Assembly (NCBI GenBank): GCA_009779755.1
Contig: WRDO01000010.1
Location: 23,625 to 87,624, forward strand
Direction of reading: 5' to 3'
DNA length: 64,000 nt
Source of the DNA: Defluviitaleaceae bacterium
Lineage (GTDB): Bacteria > Bacillota > Clostridia > Lachnospirales > WQUN01
Position numbers and translations under genes: made by a program
Shown here: piece by piece, positions 17,294 through 27,300 of the stretch
Numbering within the stretch: the stretch's first letter is position 1
Layout: every line of letters begins with the position of its first letter
The notes under the pieces: model-generated
What the model was told of the DNA's origin: nothing
Databases searched by the model: none
The model's input: only the letters and a program-made list of their open reading frames with translations

Positions 17294-19753
17294 TCAACCT
17301 TTTATCACAAAATTAACGATCCGCCCCGGTACGTATACGCTTTTTATGATCTCCGCGCCTTCCAGCCTTGAGGCCAGCGCTTTGCGCGCCTCTTCCAATA
17401 CGAATTCCTTTTCCGCGTTTACGGGGACGGTTACGTGACCGCGCAACTTGCCGTTGATTTGCATGACCAGTTCAACCGTGTCGGTTTTCAGCATTTCGGG
17501 GTCGTATACGGGCCATTTTTGCGCAAATACCGAATCGGCGTGCCCCAATACTTCCCATATTTCCTCCGCGATATGCGGCGCAAACGGCGCCAGCAGGATG
17601 GCCAGCGTACCGACCGTTTCCCTGTCGATGCCTTCCGCCGCCTTGACTTGCAACGTATTCGTATGCTCCATAAATCCGCTGACCACCGTGTTAAGCGAAA
17701 GGTTTTCCAACCGGTTGGTGATATCGTGGATCATTTTATGGCGCAGCCGTAAAAGTCCGTTTGTCGGCGCGACAAATTTCGGTGATTCGACCAAACGCCA
17801 CAATTTGTTCAGGAAGCGGGACACCCCCTCGATACCCGAATCGTCCCATTCGGAATCCATTTCCGGCGGGGCGATGAACATTTCGTACAAGCGGAGCGCG
17901 TCGCAGCCGTGATTGGGCAAGACGTTGTCGGGCGAAACGCCGTACCCTTCACCCTTGGACATCTTTTTTCCCTTATAATTGATCATACCGATATTAAAAA
18001 GCGTCGTAAACGGCTCCTCGAACGTTACCGCACCGATGTCGTATAAAAATTTCGTATAGAAACGCGCGTACAGCAAATGAAGCACCGCGTGCTCAATACC
18101 GCCCACGTAATAATCCACGGGCAGCCAATCACGCAACGCTTCGGGGCTTGCCAACGCGTCATTATTGTTAATGTCGGGATAACGTAAAAAATACCAACTC
18201 GACCCCGCCCATTGGGGCATGGTGTTGGTTTCGCGTTTGGCGGGTTTTTTGCATTTGGGGCAGGGGGTGTTGACCCATTCTTCGATTTTGGCCAACGGGG
18301 ATTCGCCCGTATCGGTAGGTTCGTAGGATTTGATTTGGGGCAACATGACGGGCAATTCGTCGTCGGGGACGACCACCGGCCCGCAGTCCGCGCAATGCAC
18401 GATGGGGATCGGCTCGCCCCAATAACGTTGGCGGGAAAAGACCCAATCCCGCAACTTGTAATTAACGGTAGCCTTACCGCGGCTTTGCTTTTCCAAAAAC
18501 GCGCCGATGGCTTTTTTCGCATCGTCCACGGTTAATCCGTCAAATTCACCGGAGTTGACCAAGAAACCGTCTCCTGTGTAAGCGGCTGTAAGAAGCGGTA
18601 AAGGCGGCGTGTAATCAACACCGTCCCCGCCCAACCCGGCGGCTTGCATCCAACCCTTTGTATATTCCGCCCCGGCAATTACTTGCACAATCGGCAAACC
18701 GAACTTTTCTGCGAAGGCGAAGTCCCGTTCGTCGTGGCCGGGCACGCACATAATCGCTCCCGTACCATAGTCGTACAATACGTAATCCGCTACCCATATA
18801 GGCATTTTTTCCCGTGTGACGGGGTTTTCCGCGTACCGCCCGATAAATACGCCCGTCTTTTCCTTATCGGCCATACGGTCAACCGACGAACGCGAAGCGG
18901 CTTTTTGCACGTAAGCATCCACTTCATTTTTATATTCCGGCGCGGTCAGCTTTTCCGCCAACGGGTGTTCCGGGGCAAGCACCATAAACGTCGCACCGCA
19001 CAAGGTATCGGGGCGGGTGGTAAAGGCCTTGATAGAGTCTCCGTTCCCATCAAGCACAGTAAAGTCGATTTCCGCGCCGTGGCTCTTACCGATCCAATCG
19101 CTTTGCATCTTCTTTACCTTTTCGGGCCAGTCCAACTTTTCCAAGTCATTCAGCAACCGTTCGCCGTATGCGGTGATCTTCAGCATCCATTGCCGCAGGT
19201 TCTTTTTGGTGGCGGGGTTCTTGCAACGTTCGCACACGCCGCCCACGGCTTCTTCGTTGGCCAATACGACCTTACATTTGGGGCACCAGTTTAACGGCAT
19301 TTCCTGCTCGTACGCCAAGCCGTGCTCAAACATCCGCGCGAAGATCCATTGCGTCCATTTGTAATAAACGGGGTCAGTCGTGTTTATCTCGAAATCCCAA
19401 TCATATACGGTGCTCATTTCCATGAGCTGCCGCTTCATGGTTGTGATGTTTTCCGCGACGGATACGGACGGATGTTTTTTTTGCTTGATCGCGTTGTTCT
19501 CCGCCGCCAAGCCGAATGCGTCCCACCCCATGGGATGCAGGACATGGTAGCCCTGCAGGATTTTATAGCGGCTCAATACGTCGGAAAGCACATATCCGCG
19601 CCAATGCCCCACGTGTAGCGCCGAACCCGACGGGAATGGGAACATGTCCAAGCAATAATATTTGGGTTTATTTGCCGTATTGGTTTGCACGGGATTTTCT
19701 TCCCAGCGTTTGCGCCATTTTTTTTCTGTATTCTTAAAATCGTAACGCGGCAT
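17294..19753 (-). CDS. leuS: Leucyl-tRNA synthetase
   Basis: 819 residues from the ATG at 19753, chosen because GGAGG lies 7 bases upstream and the product begins MPRYDFKNTEKKW like other LeuRS. It is a class I synthetase with the HIGH motif as HVGHWRGY and KMSKS as GKKMSKGEG. A CP1 editing domain lies around residues 225-420 (TRPDTLCGATFMVLAPEH), followed by SSWYFLRYPD and a C-terminal anticodon domain (EIWEVLGH, VMQINGKLRGHV). It charges tRNA-Leu in the cytoplasm. It stands 72 bases upstream of the toxin-antitoxin pair. Confidence 0.97.
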   Translation of the reverse strand: MPRYDFKNTEKKWRKRWEENPVQTNTANKPKYYCLDMFPFPSGSALHVGHWRGYVLSDVLSRYKILQGYHVLHPMGWDAFGLAAENNAIKQKKHPSVSVAENITTMKRQLMEMSTVYDWDFEINTTDPVYYKWTQWIFARMFEHGLAYEQEMPLNWCPKCKVVLANEEAVGGVCERCKNPATKKNLRQWMLKITAYGERLLNDLEKLDWPEKVKKMQSDWIGKSHGAEIDFTVLDGNGDSIKAFTTRPDTLCGATFMVLAPEHPLAEKLTAPEYKNEVDAYVQKAASRSSVDRMADKEKTGVFIGRYAENPVTREKMPIWVADYVLYDYGTGAIMCVPGHDERDFAFAEKFGLPIVQVIAGAEYTKGWMQAAGLGGDGVDYTPPLPLLTAAYTGDGFLVNSGEFDGLTVDDAKKAIGAFLEKQSRGKATVNYKLRDWVFSRQRYWGEPIPIVHCADCGPVVVPDDELPVMLPQIKSYEPTDTGESPLAKIEEWVNTPCPKCKKPAKRETNTMPQWAGSSWYFLRYPDINNNDALASPEALRDWLPVDYYVGGIEHAVLHLLYARFYTKFLYDIGAVTFEEPFTTLFNIGMINYKGKKMSKGEGYGVSPDNVLPNHGCDALRLYEMFIAPPEMDSEWDDSGIEGVSRFLNKLWRLVESPKFVAPTNGLLRLRHKMIHDITNRLENLSLNTVVSGFMEHTNTLQVKAAEGIDRETVGTLAILLAPFAPHIAEEIWEVLGHADSVFAQKWPVYDPEMLKTDTVELVMQINGKLRGHVTVPVNAEKEFVLEEARKALASRLEGAEIIKSVYVPGRIVNFVIKG

Positions 19754-19783
19754 GATAACCTCCGAAACCGTTATTTTCGGCAC

Positions 19784-19853
19784 ATTATACATAAATGATT
19801 TTATTTACGAAAGCACCCCCCACGGGTACTATCCGACGGATGTCGGATCCCGT
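19784..19853. promoter_or_regulatory. Divergent intergenic region: leuS -10 box and a dyad ahead of the sensory operon
   Basis: On the minus strand a perfect TATAAT (19784-19789) lies about 30 bases before the leuS start, but its -35 is weak. On the plus side ATCCGAC (19831-19837) and GTCGGAT (19842-19848) form a dyad around GGAT, extended by ACGGG (19822-19826) and CCCGT (19849-19853). This could be an operator or a leader hairpin for the operon starting at 19889. Confidence 0.45.
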
Positions 19854-19888
19854 ATGATAAGCGTAACGTATAAAGGGGGATGGCATGT

Positions 19889-20122
19889 ATGCATGTTACG
19901 CACAGCCAAACGGAAAGGTTGCTACGGGAAAACCATACATTTTCCCAATTAGGGTTTTCGATGCTGTTGACGAGGCTTAAGGGCTTGTACGCGAAGGACG
20001 ATTCAACGGAAGCGTTGCATACGGCAACGACGGAAATCAACCTCTTCTTGGATAAGTTCAAGGGCATCATGAAAAACGATTGCGTAACCATAACAAACTT
20101 GGGTAAAGGGGAGGCATTATAA
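19889..20122 (+). CDS. Small helical protein of a sensory operon, function unknown
   Basis: 77 residues from ATG 19889, preferred over ATG 19880 because the AAGGGGGA ribosome site then sits at a normal 8-base distance. The sequence is polar and probably helical (SQTERLLRENHTFSQLGF, LLTRLKGLYAK, EINLFLDKFKGIM), with no signal peptide or membrane segment. I do not recognise a family. Its TAA overlaps the next ATG by one base (TAATG), so it is translationally coupled to the FIST-like gene and likely works with it or with the chemoreceptor further down. Confidence 0.7.
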   Translation: MHVTHSQTERLLRENHTFSQLGFSMLLTRLKGLYAKDDSTEALHTATTEINLFLDKFKGIMKNDCVTITNLGKGEAL

Positions 20123-21057
20123 TGTTGATGACTTATGACCAAACCGTGGGAATGATCGCAAGCGGTAAGCCGCTCCATATCGCCGGAGATGCCGACTTGC
20201 TCAGGAAGTTGCCGATGGGTAATTGGATCGGCGGTACGACCCAACGTTTCATGACGCGCGAAGGCGGAAAGGTTTCCCGTGATATGCTTTTCGTGACCGC
20301 GTTTGATTACGTTGGTTTTACGGTCAAATCCTATACAACGGACGAAATCCGTCATGTGGCGAAAGACGCTTACGACAGCGGGTTTACCGTGGTGATCGTG
20401 CCGTACGACAGCCATGTCCACCACGAATACGCCCAAAGCGCGCCGGGGTTTTTGGATATGTTTATCAAAAACGTCGTCGGTTGGGTGGCCGAATCCCTCA
20501 CCGTCAACGGTTTAAACGGCGAAACGTACAACGACAAAGCGGTCGCCCTGCATTTGGAAACCCCCGCAAACAAAACGGTGACCATCGGGAATATTAATAT
20601 ATTCGAACCTGACAAGGATTCACCCGTCATCGAGTTTTTCCAAGAAGGCTTTATGGTATACACATGCCTTGTCGACGGTAAGAAAGTCACGTTTGCCGAT
20701 TATATCAAGGATAACGGCATCGATACGAAGCTCCCGTTGGTGGGCGATTATTGCGGCAGCGGGGTTAATATTTCAATCAAATCCATCGAAAACGGCATCG
20801 TTACCCTGTACGCACCCGTATTCGCCGGTATCAAATACCGGATCGCTAAAGGCGTATCCGATTACGAACGGGAATTTAACGAACGCCTTGCCGACTTCGA
20901 CGGCGGGAACGTCATTTTTTCATGTAATTGCATCCTTAACTTTTTATACGGCGGGCTGGAAGGTAAGAGCATCGGCGTATTCGAAGGGCCGGTCACCTAC
21001 GGCGAAATCGCCTATCAACTCGTCAACCAAACGCTCGTATATGTAATGACAGAATAA
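20122..21057 (+). CDS. FIST-like putative sensory protein
   Basis: 311 residues, soluble, without signal peptide. It opens MLMTYDQTVGMIASGKPLHIAGDADLL and continues GNWIGGTTQRFM. The end, SCNCILNFLYGG followed by GPVTYGEIAYQLVNQTLVYV, resembles the close of FIST_C domains, where a YGEI-type motif precedes a short strand. FIST proteins are thought to bind small ligands, perhaps amino acids, and feed signalling pathways. The match is from motif memory and only moderate. The gene lies between a coupled small protein and a methyl-accepting chemotaxis protein, so a cytoplasmic sensory input is the natural reading. Confidence 0.6.
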   Translation: MLMTYDQTVGMIASGKPLHIAGDADLLRKLPMGNWIGGTTQRFMTREGGKVSRDMLFVTAFDYVGFTVKSYTTDEIRHVAKDAYDSGFTVVIVPYDSHVHHEYAQSAPGFLDMFIKNVVGWVAESLTVNGLNGETYNDKAVALHLETPANKTVTIGNINIFEPDKDSPVIEFFQEGFMVYTCLVDGKKVTFADYIKDNGIDTKLPLVGDYCGSGVNISIKSIENGIVTLYAPVFAGIKYRIAKGVSDYEREFNERLADFDGGNVIFSCNCILNFLYGGLEGKSIGVFEGPVTYGEIAYQLVNQTLVYVMTE

Positions 21058-21077
21058 ACCTCATCGGGGGAATCCAT

Positions 21078-23309
21078 ATGAAACACCTTAAAATCCGTGC
21101 GAAGCTGTTCATCGTGCTGGGCGTGTCTGTCCTCGCGGCTTCGTTCGTTTCGGTTTTCGGTATAATCAACATCAACCGCTTATCAAGCCACATCGCCGCG
21201 ATCGACAGCCACAATGTCGAACCGTTGAACAAATTGGTGAGTATGACGCATTATTTCGATACGTTGCGCTCCCACTTGAGAGACGCGGTCATCACCTTCG
21301 ACCCCGTCAGCACGGATATGCATTTGGCCACCGTCGGGCGGCTGTACGGGCAACTCGTTGAGGTTTCCGACGCTTACTTAGCGCATATGGTAGCCTCCGG
21401 CACCGCGTACGGCGAGGAATTCACCACCATTTCCGCCTTCGTTAACGAGCTGCCCGGCGCGGCGGACATCGTGGGCCGCGTGGCGGAAAGGGCAAGCGCA
21501 AACGACCAAGCGGGGGCCTTACGGCTCATTGAAGAGGAATGCGTACCCTACAACACGCGCATGAGCGATTATTTGACCTCGCTTGCCGTAATCAACCAAC
21601 GCCAATCACTCGACATGGTGACGGCGGCGCGTCAATCGGCGACGCGTTCCCTTCAAACGATGGCGCTGGTTACGGCCGCATCCATACTTGCCTTGCTTGC
21701 GCTCATATGGAAGGTAATCCAATCGATTACCATACCGATCAAACGGCTTTTGGAAGCCTCCGGTCATTTGGCCGCGGGTAACTTTAATATCAATTTCGAA
21801 ACGGGTGCAAAGGACGAGATTTCTGACCTGGCACGGGCGCTTTCGAGCGTCACCGATACCCTTAACGGCTTGATTAACGACATGGATGCAATGTACAATA
21901 AGCACGAAAATGAAGGCAACACAAGCTACGTTATGGACACATCGAGGTTTAAGGGTGCGTACAAGGAAATGGCTGATGGCGTTAACAAAATGGTCGTCAG
22001 TTACATCAACATATGTACGGATGTACTCAAAACCATGGAAAACATAGCAAACGGAGACCTTACGATAACCCTCCCGCAATATAAAGGCGAAAAAGCCGAA
22101 ATGAACGAAACCGTCAACAAGGTAGCCGCCGCGGTACGTGAAATCGTCGCGGAAATCGCTATGATGGCGAAAGCGGGTGCGGACGGTAACCTCGGCCTGC
22201 GTACCGACGCGTTTAGGTTTAACGGCGCGTGGGCGAACATCGCAAACGAGTTGAATAACCTCATGGCCGCCTTTAACGGCGCGACAAACGAAACGATATC
22301 GGCGTTGGGTGAATTGTCAAAGGGAAATTTTTCATACCGCATTACCGCTTCCTATACGGGCGAATATGAAAAGATCAAGCAAGCCGCAAACGATACCGGG
22401 AGCTCCATCGATTCCTATATAAAGGAAGTCAGTAAAACACTCGGCACGTTGGCCGCGGGCAACCTAACGCAAAACATAAGCCGGGAATACACAGGCGACT
22501 TTACCGCGATACGCTCAAGCATTAATCAAATCATCCTCACGCTGCACGAAACGATGCGGAATATTTCATCCGCTTCCCATCAGGTACTGCAAGGATCCGC
22601 CCAAATTTCCCAATCCTCCGGGCTATTGGCGCAGGGTGCATCGCAACAGTCCGGGTCCGTGCAAGAGCTGACGGTAACCGTGGAGGGAATCAACGATCAA
22701 ACGCGTGAAAACGCTGCCAACGCGCAACAAGCGGCTTCCCTGGCGAATACGTCCAAGGAAAACGCCGAAATCAGCAAGCGTGAAATGACAGCCCTATTGG
22801 AAGCGATGAACGGTATCACCAATTCTTCAAACGAAATCAGCAAAATCATAAAAACGATTGAAGATATCGCTTTCCAAACGAACCTGCTCGCGCTTAACGC
22901 TTCCGTGGAGGCTGCGCGAGCGGGTGAACACGGCAGGGGGTTCACCGTCGTGGCAGAAGAGGTACGCACCCTGGCCGGCCGCAGTGCGGAAGCCGCGCAA
23001 AACACAAATGCACTGATTCAAGAGAGCATACGCCGCGTAAAGGACGGCACGCACCGCGCCAACTCCACCGCCGAAAGTATGAACCAAATCGTGGGTAACG
23101 TAATCGAAGTGGCGGGCGTAATCAATAAAATCTACGACGCAAGCGAGCTGCAGGCCGAATCGATCGGATATATGAAAAACGGCATCAATCAGATTTCACA
23201 GGTCGTACAGAAAAACGCCGCCATCAGCGAGGAATCCGCCGCTTCCTCACAGGAGTTGAGTTCGCAAGCGAGCGTGCTTAGGGAAATGATCGGGTTCTTT
23301 AAGATATAA
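21078..23309 (+). CDS. Methyl-accepting chemotaxis protein
   Basis: 743 residues. A first membrane helix (about 10-30) is followed by a periplasm-side four-helix-bundle sensor (about 32-190) and a second membrane helix (about 195-215, MALVTAASILALLALIW). HAMP (about 216-268) is followed by two or three further HAMP-like linker repeats (about 270-475, including repeated ..GNLT/GNFS.. phrases). The cytoplasmic signalling hairpin follows, with the tip EDIAFQTNLLALNASVEAAR and GRGFTVVAEEVRTLAGRSAEAA. The receptor relays ligand binding to CheA/CheW. It lacks a C-terminal pentapeptide for CheR/CheB docking. No cheA or cheW is in the window. A GGGGGAA ribosome site precedes the ATG. Confidence 0.95.
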   Translation: MKHLKIRAKLFIVLGVSVLAASFVSVFGIININRLSSHIAAIDSHNVEPLNKLVSMTHYFDTLRSHLRDAVITFDPVSTDMHLATVGRLYGQLVEVSDAYLAHMVASGTAYGEEFTTISAFVNELPGAADIVGRVAERASANDQAGALRLIEEECVPYNTRMSDYLTSLAVINQRQSLDMVTAARQSATRSLQTMALVTAASILALLALIWKVIQSITIPIKRLLEASGHLAAGNFNINFETGAKDEISDLARALSSVTDTLNGLINDMDAMYNKHENEGNTSYVMDTSRFKGAYKEMADGVNKMVVSYINICTDVLKTMENIANGDLTITLPQYKGEKAEMNETVNKVAAAVREIVAEIAMMAKAGADGNLGLRTDAFRFNGAWANIANELNNLMAAFNGATNETISALGELSKGNFSYRITASYTGEYEKIKQAANDTGSSIDSYIKEVSKTLGTLAAGNLTQNISREYTGDFTAIRSSINQIILTLHETMRNISSASHQVLQGSAQISQSSGLLAQGASQQSGSVQELTVTVEGINDQTRENAANAQQAASLANTSKENAEISKREMTALLEAMNGITNSSNEISKIIKTIEDIAFQTNLLALNASVEAARAGEHGRGFTVVAEEVRTLAGRSAEAAQNTNALIQESIRRVKDGTHRANSTAESMNQIVGNVIEVAGVINKIYDASELQAESIGYMKNGINQISQVVQKNAAISEESAASSQELSSQASVLREMIGFFKI

Positions 23310-23320
23310 GGGGGATTTGC

Positions 23321-24343
23321 ATGAAGACGATATTCGTCGTTGATGATTCGGACGTTAACCTCATACAGGCAAAACGCGCCTTGGAGGGTCATTACCATGT
23401 CCGCACGATGCCTTCCGCGGACAGGATGCTTACGATTATCAATAAAATCGTCCCCGACTTGATCCTTTTGGATATCGAAATGCCTGAAATGGACGGATTC
23501 GCCGCGATAAATAAACTGAAGGAGCTTCCGCACACCAAGTTTATCCCCGTTATGTTCCTCACCGCGTCCACGGACGATGAAATCGAAGCCAAGGGGCTTG
23601 AGCACGGCGCGGTGGACTTCGTCACCAAACCGTTTTCGCCCGCGGTTCTGTTAAACCGCATCGCACATCATCTGCATATCGAGGAATTGCTCAAGAAACG
23701 TACCGAGCGGTTGGAGCGGTTGCAAGACGGTATCCTCGAGGTGGTCGTGGATATGGTGGAAAGCCGCGACAAAATCACCGGCGGCCATATCGAACGCACC
23801 TCGCAGTATATAAAGATATTAATGGAAACGATGATCTCCGAAGGCGTATACACGGATGATATGAAGGACTGGGACTTGGACACCGTCATTTCGTCAGCAC
23901 GGCTGCACGACGTCGGCAAGATTACGGTTGCGGATTCCGTCTTAAACAAACCCGCGAGGCTTACCGCGGAAGAATATGGTGAAATCAAAAAACATGCCCC
24001 CGAAGGCGAACACATCGTGGATCGGATCATCGCGAAAACCGGCGAGGAATCCTTCCTGCACCACGCGAAGCTGTTCGCGGGGTATCACCACGAAAAATGG
24101 GACGGTACGGGTTACCCGCGGGGTATGCAGGGCCAAGAAATCCCGTTGCAAGGGCGTATCATGGCCATCGCGGATGTTTATGACGCCCTCGTTTCGGCAA
24201 GGCCTTACAAGCTCCCCTTTTCCCACGAGGAAGCCAAGATCATTATATACACGGACGCGGGTAAGCACTTCGACCCGAATATCGTAAACGTCTTCCTCCA
24301 AATATCGGATAAGTTCGCATCCGTTATGAAAACACTGCCGTAA
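23321..24343 (+). CDS. Response regulator with HD-GYP c-di-GMP phosphodiesterase domain
   Basis: 340 residues: a receiver domain (1-120) with acidic pocket VVDDSD, phosphoacceptor Asp51 in LLDIEMPEMDG and the later KPFSP Lys. An HD-GYP domain follows (about 140-330) with RLHDVGKI (the HD pair), HAPEGEHI, HHEKWDGTGYPRGMQGQEIP (the GYP loop) and IADVYDAL. HD-GYP enzymes hydrolyse cyclic di-GMP to GMP and lower the second messenger, usually favouring motility. It begins 11 bases after the chemoreceptor and is followed by the hybrid kinase, its likely phosphodonor. Confidence 0.94.
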   Translation: MKTIFVVDDSDVNLIQAKRALEGHYHVRTMPSADRMLTIINKIVPDLILLDIEMPEMDGFAAINKLKELPHTKFIPVMFLTASTDDEIEAKGLEHGAVDFVTKPFSPAVLLNRIAHHLHIEELLKKRTERLERLQDGILEVVVDMVESRDKITGGHIERTSQYIKILMETMISEGVYTDDMKDWDLDTVISSARLHDVGKITVADSVLNKPARLTAEEYGEIKKHAPEGEHIVDRIIAKTGEESFLHHAKLFAGYHHEKWDGTGYPRGMQGQEIPLQGRIMAIADVYDALVSARPYKLPFSHEEAKIIIYTDAGKHFDPNIVNVFLQISDKFASVMKTLP

Positions 24344-24368
24344 CCGGCTCGCTTTGGGAGGCGCAACC

Positions 24369-27300
24369 ATGAATATGAGCATCAAAACGAAATTCATCGT
24401 CGTACTGGCCGTTATTATTACGATCGCAACCTCGGCGGTGGTGGCGGTGAGAGCCATACAGTTACGCGACCAACAACGTGCGTTAATTACCGAACGCCTG
24501 CAAGGCAACGCGAACCTCGCTGTGGGTATATTTGAAACGGTGCGGGGATACACCTTCCGTATCATGGACATCGTCGCCACCATGCCTTACGTAAAGGAAT
24601 TGCTTGAAGGCGACAAGGATGTGGCCGAAACCCTCGAACGGCGTTTATATTCACTTTTCTACAGCATTAACCCGGCGGAAAGCGAGGTGTACGCTTATGC
24701 GAACATCTTCGTCTTTGACGCCGATTTGCAATTGGTTTCCGTAGCCAACCCCAACGGGGACGTTATACGGATAACCGATCCGCAATTCATGGATAATATA
24801 ATGGCGGCATACAACGGAAAGACCTATGTATCCGCCGCATCCCGCGACCCGGAAAGCGGACGCCTTCACTTCCTGTTCACCCAGCCCGTTATGGTGGACG
24901 GCGTGTTCACGGGTTTGGTGGCCGTCCTCAGCAACACCGAGGATTTGGGTGTCTTCCTTCGGGACCCTACGCATGACTACGACAGTTTTATCAATATCGC
25001 CGACGCGCAGGGTACGATCTTCTTCTCCAACCGTTCGGCGTACATCGGGCGGCACATCAACGACTTGGGTGTTTTCGAGGCGTTCGGCCGTATCCCCATC
25101 AACGAGATGTTTAACCATACGTCCGCCATCACGGGTATCGACAAGATCGCTTATATCCTGGTCGAACCCAAGCTGGACTGGACAATTATCTGCTTCTTCG
25201 ACGCCGCCGCCGTAGACGACACCACACAGGTTATTATCGTTTCGCTGCTCCCTACCCTTTCGGGTATTATCCTTGCCTCCATTCTTATGCTCGTTATCGT
25301 AGCGCGCTCCCTGCAGCCGCTGAAACCCCTCGCGGCGGCTGCGGGGGAAGTGGCGCGCGGTAACCTGGGCATCAGCTTCGAAATCCGCCGTAACGATGAA
25401 ATCGCACAGGTGTCCAAGTCCTTCCTCGAAATCGTGCAGGCGTTGGGTATCCTGCGCGACAGCTTTATCAAAGCGGAGGAATCGATGACCAGCGGCGACA
25501 TCCATTACCGCTTGGAAGACGCGCGGCTTTCGGGTGTGTATAACGAAATGCTCATCAGTACGAACAATATGATCCGCCACATGCGTGTGCTGCACGCGGA
25601 GGCCGAAAACGCCTCCGCCACGCAAAGCGACTATTTGGACAAAATGAATATTATCAATGAAGTCTCGATTATGTTGTTCCTTTCCGACATCGACGGCTTC
25701 GAGCACAATATATGGGCGTCGATGGAAATGCTGGGCAAAGCGGCGAACGCCGAACGCATGTATATATGGAAGAATTATATGAAGGACGGTCAACTTTACG
25801 CCACGAAGCTCTTCGAATGGACCGAAGGCGCGGAACACACCCAAGAGAACGCGCTCGCCGTCGAGGCTTGTTACGCGGAGAACATGCCCGCGTGGGAGGA
25901 AATCTTCCTGAAAGGGAATACCGTCAATGAATTCGTACGTTACCTCCCGATAAACGAACGTGAAGCCCTCGAGCCGCGGGGAGCCTTGTCGGTCGTAGCC
26001 GCCCCGATATACCTGAACGATTTATTCTGGGGTTTCGCAGGCTTCGATAATTGCCGCGAGGAACGTTTGTTTACCGAAAACGAGGAAAACCTCCTGCGTT
26101 CCGCCGGTATGCTCTTCATCAACGCGATCAATCGCAACGAAATGGCGAAGGACGTACAATCCGCGTTGGAAAAGGCCGAAGAAGCGACGCGTTCGAAGTC
26201 GAACTTCCTCGCCACCATGTCGCACGAAATCCGCACGCCCATGAACGCCATACTCGGTATCGCGCAAATCCAAATGCAAAATACCGACCTTCCGAGGGAA
26301 TACGCCTCCGAGCTTGAAAAAATCTACAGCTCGGGCAACAACCTGCTGGGGATCATCAACGATATATTGGATATGTCCAAAATCGAGACGGGTAAAATGG
26401 AAATCAACTATGTCGAATACGACGTGCCGAGCCTGATCAACGACGCCGTTCAATTGAATATCGTTCGCATCGGTTCCAAACGCATCGAATTCGTTTTGGA
26501 CATAGACGAAAACCTGCCGCTGCGTTTGGTCGGCGACGAGCTTCGGTTAAAACAAATATTAAATAACCTCCTTTCCAACGCCATCAAGTATACCGAAAGC
26601 GGCCACGTAAAGTTAACCGTCACGCATTCCGAGGAAAACGACGGCGTGGCGTTGCATTTATTAGTGGAGGATACCGGGCAAGGTATGACGCTCGAAGACC
26701 GCGACAGGCTCTTTTCGGAATACATCCGCTTTAACGCCGAAGCCAACCGCAAAACCGAAGGTACGGGATTGGGGCTTTCCATTACGAAAAAATTGGTGGA
26801 GCTCATGGACGGCACCATTTGGGCGGAGAGCGAATACGGCAAGGGCAGCGTCTTTATGGTAATGGTAAAGCAGAGGGTAACGGAAACCGGGTGCGAACCC
26901 ATCGGCTCGGAGTTGGCGGAGCAGTTGTGCAGCTTTAGGTTCCGCGGGCACAAACAGTTCGCCGACCTGCAAATAACGAGGGAACCCATGCCGTACGGAA
27001 AGGTGCTCATCGTAGACGACGTAGAGACGAACCTGTACGTAGCCAAGGGCTTGATGGCACCGTACAAGTTGCAAATCGAAACCGTGCTGAGCGGTTTCGC
27101 GGCGATCGGTAAGATAACCGAAGGACAACGTTACGATATCGTCTTTATGGACCATATGATGCCGCAAATGGACGGCATCGAAACCACGCACCGTATCCGC
27201 GCGATGGGCTACAAGGATACCATCGTTGCACTGACGGCAAACGCGCTGGCGGGCAACGACGAAATGTTCCGATCGAAAGGCTTCGACGGTTTTATATCAA

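Noticed and set aside
24651..25844. 397-codon open frame on the minus strand inside the hybrid kinase gene
   Set aside because: It is the antisense shadow of a high-G+C coding region, with no ribosome site or recognisable domain.
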